From an uncultured Eubacteriales bacterium (GTDB lineage Bacteria; Bacillota; Clostridia; Christensenellales; Aristaeellaceae): DNA of 20,231 nt. Within the stretch, counting starts at the first letter, position 1, and every line of letters begins with the position of its first letter. Below are positions 15,970 to 20,231 of the stretch, piece by piece. Position numbers and translations under genes: made by a program. The notes beneath the pieces were generated by a model, which did no database searches, had not been told where the DNA came from, and worked only from the letters and a program-made list of their open reading frames with translations. Location: contig UQEF01000053.1 of the NCBI GenBank assembly GCA_900540045.1, positions 1 to 20,231 of the forward strand. The letters run 5' to 3'.

Positions 15970-17202
15970 ATGTCAGAAATCACCTTCATCGCCGGCGGCG
16001 CGACAGCCGCGCAGGGCTTCTCCGCCACGGGCGAGCATATGGGCATCCGGCGCAACCGCACCCGGCGCGACGTGGCCCTGATCGTCAGCGAAGTACCCGC
16101 CAGCGCAGCCTGCGTCTATACGCAGAATCTGGTCAAGGGCGCGCCTATTCTCGTTACGCAGAAACACGTGGAAAACGGCATCGCGCAGGCCGTCATCTGT
16201 AACAGCGGCAACGCCAACACCTGTAACGCCAACGGCGTCGAAATCGCCGAGGGCATGTGCGCGCTGGTGGAAAAATACATCGGCGTGAAAGCCGAGGACG
16301 TGATCGTGGCCTCCACGGGCGTCATCGGCCAGCCCATGACGCTGGAGCCCTTCCGGAAAAACTTCGGCAAGCTGGCCGATTCGCTGGAGGATACGCCCGC
16401 CGGCGGCACCCGCGCGGCCGAGGCCATCATGACCACCGACACCGTCTCCAAGGAGGTCGCCGTGCGCTTCCCCCTGGGCGGCAAAATGTGCAAGCTGGGC
16501 GGCATCTCCAAGGGCAGCGGCATGATCGCGCCCAACATGGCCACCATGCTGTGCTTCCTGACCACCGACGCGGCCATCTCCTCCGTGGCGCTCAAGCGCG
16601 CGCTGACCACCGTGACGGCCGATACCTTCAACATGCTCAGCGTGGACGGCGACACCTCCACCAACGACATGGTCTCCATCCTGGCCAACGGCATGGCGGG
16701 CAACGCCCCCATCGAGGCCTGCATGGGCACGGATTACGAGGCGTTCGTCGCGGCGCTCTACAAGGTGTGCGAGAAGCTGTGCGCCATCATGGCCAAGGAC
16801 GGCGAGGGCGCGACCAAGCTGCTCGCCTGCGAGGTGACGGGCGCCAAGAGCACCGCCGCTGCCAAGCTGGTCGCCAAGGCGGTCATCAAGAGCACCCTGC
16901 TCAAGGCCGCCATCTTCGGCGCCGACGCCAACTGGGGCCGCGTGCTGTGCGCCATCGGCTATGCCGGGGCGGACGTGGATGTAAGCAAGGTAGACGTGAA
17001 CTTCCGCTCCAACCGGGGTCTGATTCCCGTTTGCCGCGGCGGCGCGGGCGTGGCTTTCAGCGAGGAGACCGCCAAGGAGATCCTCATGGATGACGAGATC
17101 ACCGTCCAGGTGGCTCTCAACAGCGGCAGCGCCACGGCCAAAGCCTGGGGCTGCGACCTCACCTATGACTACGTCAAGATCAACGGCGACTACCGCACCT
17201 GA
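15970..17202 (+). CDS. argJ: bifunctional glutamate N-acetyltransferase / amino-acid acetyltransferase precursor
   Basis: A 410-residue enzyme that moves the acetyl group from N-acetylornithine to glutamate, recycling it, and may also use acetyl-CoA. The precursor self-cleaves before the nucleophile T192 in KGSGMIAPNMATML to give alpha and beta chains. ICNSGNANTCN (76-86), IVASTGVIGQ (112-121) and FGADANWGRVLC support the family. ATG 15970 has AAGGGGG 6 bases upstream; the frame is open further back into argC but without a signal. Having argJ explains why no argA or argE is needed nearby. Whether it is bifunctional or only recycling cannot be told from sequence by eye. The stop overlaps an ATG, but argB most likely starts 18 bases further on. 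Confidence 0.96.
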   Translation: MSEITFIAGGATAAQGFSATGEHMGIRRNRTRRDVALIVSEVPASAACVYTQNLVKGAPILVTQKHVENGIAQAVICNSGNANTCNANGVEIAEGMCALVEKYIGVKAEDVIVASTGVIGQPMTLEPFRKNFGKLADSLEDTPAGGTRAAEAIMTTDTVSKEVAVRFPLGGKMCKLGGISKGSGMIAPNMATMLCFLTTDAAISSVALKRALTTVTADTFNMLSVDGDTSTNDMVSILANGMAGNAPIEACMGTDYEAFVAALYKVCEKLCAIMAKDGEGATKLLACEVTGAKSTAAAKLVAKAVIKSTLLKAAIFGADANWGRVLCAIGYAGADVDVSKVDVNFRSNRGLIPVCRGGAGVAFSEETAKEILMDDEITVQVALNSGSATAKAWGCDLTYDYVKINGDYRT

Positions 17203-17219
17203 TGCATAAGGAGAAAGCC

Positions 17220-18065
17220 ATGACCATCGACCAGCGGGCGGAGGTCCTGATTCAGGCCCTCCCCTATATCAAAGCCTATAACCAGAAGATCGTTGTCATC
17301 AAATACGGTGGAAATGCCATGATCAACGAGGACCTCAAGCGCGCCGTGATGGGCGATCTGCTGCTGCTCACGCTCGTGGGCGTAAAGGTGGTGCTGGTGC
17401 ACGGCGGAGGCCCGGAGATTACCGACCTGCTAAAGCGCCTGGGCAAGGAGTCCGAGTTTATCAACGGCCTGCGCGTGACCGACCGCGAAGCCGCCGACAT
17501 CGTACAGATGGTGCTGGCCGGCAAGGTGGGCAAGGGCCTGGTGGGCTATATCCAGTCCATGGGCGGCAAGGCCATCGGTCTGTGCGGCATGGACGGCCAC
17601 ATGATTGAGGCCCGCAAGCTCGACGATGTGCACGGCTATGTTGGCGAGATCGTAAACGTCAACACCCGGTCCATTCTTGACGTGCTGGAGAAGGGCTATA
17701 TTCCCGTCATCTCCACCGTGGGCTGCGACAACGATGGCAACCCCTACAACATCAACGCCGATACTGCCGCCGCGCGCATCGCCGCCAGCCTGGGCGCGGA
17801 GAGTCTGATCTCCATGACCGACATCCGCGGCATCCTGCGCGACCCGGCCGACGAAAGCACCCTCATTCCCGCCATTCAGGTCAGCGAGGCCCCGCAGCTC
17901 ATCCGCGAGGGCATCATCTCCGGCGGCATGATCCCCAAGATCGAATGCTGCATCGAGGCCATCCGCCGGGGCGTAAAAAAGGTGTTCATCATCGACGGCC
18001 GCGTGCCGCACGCCATTTTGATCGAGTGCCTGACCGACGAAGGCGTAGGCACCATGTTTTACTGA
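17220..18065 (+). CDS. argB: acetylglutamate kinase, probably arginine-inhibited
   Basis: A 281-residue kinase that phosphorylates N-acetylglutamate. The catalytic lysine K28 is in IKYGGNAM, VHGGGPEI (60-67) binds phosphate, and NINADTAAARIA (177-188) and GGMIPKIE follow. It carries the extra N-terminal helix (about 1-20, ALPYIKAYNQK) and the C-terminal DEGVGTMF seen in hexameric, arginine-sensitive kinases, and absent from the insensitive E. coli type. Feedback inhibition by arginine is therefore likely. ATG 17220 was chosen because AAGGAG lies 6 bases upstream. An in-frame ATG at 17202, overlapping the argJ stop, has no such site. argD begins 21 bases after the stop. Confidence 0.96.
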   Translation: MTIDQRAEVLIQALPYIKAYNQKIVVIKYGGNAMINEDLKRAVMGDLLLLTLVGVKVVLVHGGGPEITDLLKRLGKESEFINGLRVTDREAADIVQMVLAGKVGKGLVGYIQSMGGKAIGLCGMDGHMIEARKLDDVHGYVGEIVNVNTRSILDVLEKGYIPVISTVGCDNDGNPYNINADTAAARIAASLGAESLISMTDIRGILRDPADESTLIPAIQVSEAPQLIREGIISGGMIPKIECCIEAIRRGVKKVFIIDGRVPHAILIECLTDEGVGTMFY

Positions 18066-18086
18066 AGCCAAAGGAGGCTTTTGCGC

Positions 18087-19253
18087 ATGACCGATATTCA
18101 GGCTCTGGACAGCCGGTACGTGGCCCATACCTATGCCCGCGCGCCCGTGACCTTTGTCAGGGGCGAGGGCTGCCGCCTGTATGACGAGGCGGGCAAGGCC
18201 TACATCGACATGGGCAGCGGCATCGCCGTGAACGCCCTGGGCTACGGGGACGAGGGCTGGGTCGCGGCGGTGAGCGCGCAGGCCAGGCAGCTCGCCCATG
18301 CCAGCAACCTCTACCACACCGCGCCGCAGGCGCTTCTGGCTCAGCGCCTGTGCGAACGCACGGGCCTGAAGCGCGTGTTCTTCGGCAACTCCGGCGCGGA
18401 AGCCAACGAGTGCGCCATCAAGGCCGCGCGTCGCTACAGCGCCCTCAAGCACGGTGAAAACGTGCGCCCCGTCATCCTCACGCTGGAAAACAGCTTCCAC
18501 GGCCGCACCCTCGCCACGCTGGCGGCCACGGGGCAGGATGCGTTCCATCATGATTTCGGGCCCTTCCCGGAGGGATTCCGGCATGTGCCCGCCAACGACG
18601 CAGACGCGCTGAAGGCGGCGCTGGACGTGGGCGACGTATGCGCCCTGCTGATCGAAACCATTCAGGGCGAGGGCGGCGTGAACTGCCTGACGGAGGAATA
18701 CATCCGTGCCGCACGCGAGATGACCGAAGCGCGCGACATCCTGCTGATGATCGACGAGGTGCAGACCGGCAACGGGCGCACCGGCAAATTGTACAGCTAT
18801 CAGCATTTCGGGATTCAGCCGGATGTGGTCTCCACCGCCAAGGGTCTGGCGGGCGGACTGCCGATGGGTGCGTGCCTGCTTAGCGAAAAGGCCGCCGATG
18901 TGCTCACCCCCGGCACGCATGGCTCCACCTTCGGCGGCAACCCCGTCTGCGCTGCGGCGGCCCTGTATGTGCAGGACCGGCTGACCGATGAACTCATGGC
19001 CGAGGTGGCCCAAAAGGGCGAGTGGGTGCGGGCAGAACTTACGCAGCTTCCCGGTGTAACCGTTTCCGGCCGCGGGCTGATGCTGGGCGTGGAAAGCGGC
19101 AAGCCCGCCGGCGCGCTGGTGAGCGATCTGCTCTCCCGGGGCGTGGTGGCCCTCACGGCCAAAACCAGGCTGCGGCTCCTGCCGCCGCTTACCATCCCAT
19201 GGTCTGATCTCAAGCAGGCCGTATCCATCATCAAGGAGGCGCTGAGCGCATGA
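18087..19253 (+). CDS. argD: acetylornithine aminotransferase
   Basis: A 388-residue class III PLP aminotransferase that converts N-acetylglutamate semialdehyde to N-acetylornithine with glutamate. NSGAEANECAIKAAR (101-115), SFHGRTLATLAATGQ (136-150), MIDEVQTGNGRTG (221-233) and the PLP lysine K252 in STAKGLAGG are diagnostic. Class III enzymes can overlap with succinylornithine or GABA aminotransferases, but position in an arg operon settles the assignment. ATG 18087 is 9 bases from AAGGAGG (18071-18077). A TTG two codons earlier is only 3 bases from it. The stop overlaps argF by 4 bases (ATGA). Confidence 0.96.
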   Translation: MTDIQALDSRYVAHTYARAPVTFVRGEGCRLYDEAGKAYIDMGSGIAVNALGYGDEGWVAAVSAQARQLAHASNLYHTAPQALLAQRLCERTGLKRVFFGNSGAEANECAIKAARRYSALKHGENVRPVILTLENSFHGRTLATLAATGQDAFHHDFGPFPEGFRHVPANDADALKAALDVGDVCALLIETIQGEGGVNCLTEEYIRAAREMTEARDILLMIDEVQTGNGRTGKLYSYQHFGIQPDVVSTAKGLAGGLPMGACLLSEKAADVLTPGTHGSTFGGNPVCAAAALYVQDRLTDELMAEVAQKGEWVRAELTQLPGVTVSGRGLMLGVESGKPAGALVSDLLSRGVVALTAKTRLRLLPPLTIPWSDLKQAVSIIKEALSA

Positions 19254-20164
19254 GCGAACCCATCAGGCACCTGCTCAAGCTGGCCGATCTGACCCCTGAG
19301 CAGATTTTGGATATCCTCAATCTGGCCGACCAACTCAAGTATGAGCGCAAGCACGGCATTCCGCATCCCCTGCTGGCCGGCAAAACGCTGGGCATGATTT
19401 TTCAGAAATCCTCCACCCGTACGCGCGTCAGTTTCGAGGTGGGCATGAGCCAGCTGGGCGGTAACGCGCTGTTTCTCTCCAGCCGCGATCTGCAAATCGG
19501 CCGCGGTGAGCCCGTGGAGGACACCGCCCGCGTGCTGTCCCGCTATCTGGATGGTATCATGATCCGTACCTTTGCCCAGCAGGAGGTGGAGGATCTGGCC
19601 CGCTACGGCTCCATCCCGATCATCAACGGCCTGACCGACTACGCGCACCCCTGCCAGGTGCTGGCCGACCTGATGACCATTCGTGAGCGCAAGGGCAGCT
19701 TCAAGGGATTGAAGCTGTGCTTCGTGGGCGACGGCAACAACATGGCCAACTCCCTGATCGCCGGCTGCATCAAGGTGGGCATGGCCGTGCGCATCGCCTG
19801 CCCTGCGGGTTATCTCCCCGATGCGGCCCTGATGGACTGGGCGCGCAAGACCGGCGATTTCGACTGTCAGCCCGACGTGCTGGGCATGGCCAAAGGCGCG
19901 GATGTGGTCTACACCGACGTGTGGGCCTCCATGGGCCAGGAAGGCGAGGCCGAGGAGCGCCGCGCCGCCTTTGCGGGCTACCAGGTGAACCAGGCCGTGA
20001 TGGATGTGGCGAACGCAGGTGCGATGGTGCTGCACTGCCTGCCTGCTCACCGCGGAGAAGAAATCACCGCCGAGGTGCTGGAGGCGCACGCCGACGAAAT
20101 TTTCGAGGAAGCGGAAAACCGCCTCCACGCGCAGAAGGCTGTACTGGTTCGATTGCTGGGGTAA
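19250..20164 (+). CDS. argF: ornithine carbamoyltransferase
   Basis: A 304-residue enzyme that joins ornithine and carbamoyl phosphate to give citrulline. The carbamoyl-phosphate loop is STRTR (55-59), with HPCQ (133-136), DVWASMG (223-229, ornithine site) and HCLPAHRGEE (262-271, catalytic cysteine C263). These separate it from aspartate carbamoyltransferase. The start overlaps the argD stop (ATGA), so it is translationally coupled. It is the last gene of the operon and is followed at once by a strong terminator. An anabolic role is inferred because no arcA or arcC is adjacent. Confidence 0.97.
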   Translation: MSEPIRHLLKLADLTPEQILDILNLADQLKYERKHGIPHPLLAGKTLGMIFQKSSTRTRVSFEVGMSQLGGNALFLSSRDLQIGRGEPVEDTARVLSRYLDGIMIRTFAQQEVEDLARYGSIPIINGLTDYAHPCQVLADLMTIRERKGSFKGLKLCFVGDGNNMANSLIAGCIKVGMAVRIACPAGYLPDAALMDWARKTGDFDCQPDVLGMAKGADVVYTDVWASMGQEGEAEERRAAFAGYQVNQAVMDVANAGAMVLHCLPAHRGEEITAEVLEAHADEIFEEAENRLHAQKAVLVRLLG

Positions 20165-20177
20165 CAAATCAAAAAGA

Positions 20178-20218
20178 GGGCGTGTTGCAGAAAGCAATTT
20201 CTGCGGCACGCCCTTTTT
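20178..20218 (+). terminator. intrinsic terminator of the arg operon
   Basis: Arms 20178-20193 and 20198-20213 form a 16-bp stem (two G-U pairs in the middle) with a GCAA tetraloop, followed by TTTTT. It begins 13 bases after the argF stop. AAAAA before the stem could allow some activity in the other direction. Confidence 0.9.
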
Positions 20219-20231
20219 GCAAACAAATCAA

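Noticed and set aside
12312..16061. Very long open frame of about 1249 codons on the minus strand.
   Set aside because: It runs antisense to serC, serA, argG and argC, all with clear family motifs. GC-rich third positions leave the opposite strand free of stops, and the translation is low-complexity His/Ala/Gly/Val with no domain.

Overview
The window reads as an ordinary chromosomal segment of a GC-rich member of the Bacillota, most likely class Clostridia. Nearly every gene has a strong AAGGAGG-type ribosome-binding site, several promoters fit sigma-A boxes with 17-base spacers, some starts are TTG, and the family mix points the same way (VanW/SH3 surface protein, ECF sigma factor with a membrane anti-sigma candidate, CmpB-type membrane protein, DUF2804, cytidylate-kinase-like protein, ferredoxin-tailed aldo/keto reductase). 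I cannot name a genus. I see no rRNA, tRNA, CRISPR array, insertion sequence, phage gene or integration scar, and no gene-free stretch longer than 300 bases.

Layout. Positions 34-2359 (minus) hold a secreted VanW/SH3 protein followed by a 2x[4Fe-4S] aldo/keto reductase. Diverging from them, 2594-4425 (plus) is an ECF sigma factor coupled by a TTGA overlap to a single-pass membrane protein, the likely anti-sigma. At 4540-6003 (minus) is guaB (IMP dehydrogenase), divergent from a cytidylate-kinase-like gene (6198-6818, plus). At 6893-9683 (minus) is a three-gene unit: galM, a DUF2804 protein and a small secreted protein of unknown function. Upstream on the same strand is an MmcQ/YjbR protein (9780-10169), divergent from a CmpB-type membrane protein (10325-11122, plus).

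The second half is amino-acid biosynthesis, all on plus. serC-serA (11311-13562) make phosphoserine from 3-phosphoglycerate. After an intrinsic terminator comes argG-argC-argJ-argB-argD-argF (13746-20164), closed by a strong terminator. ArgJ, ArgB, ArgC and ArgD make ornithine by the acetyl-recycling route, ArgF makes citrulline and ArgG makes argininosuccinate. The final enzyme, ArgH, is not here. The argG promoter carries an array of ARG-box-like palindromes, one of them very close to the Bacillus AhrC consensus, and a terminator-like hairpin lies between argC and argJ. Together these suggest repression by arginine at the promoter and differential expression inside the operon.

I did not find a clearly new biological system. 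The points most worth following are the arg operon control elements, the sigma/anti-sigma pair with its unclassified extracellular domain and upstream palindrome, substitutions at expected catalytic positions in the SerA and aldo/keto reductase proteins, and the galM-DUF2804-secreted protein unit.
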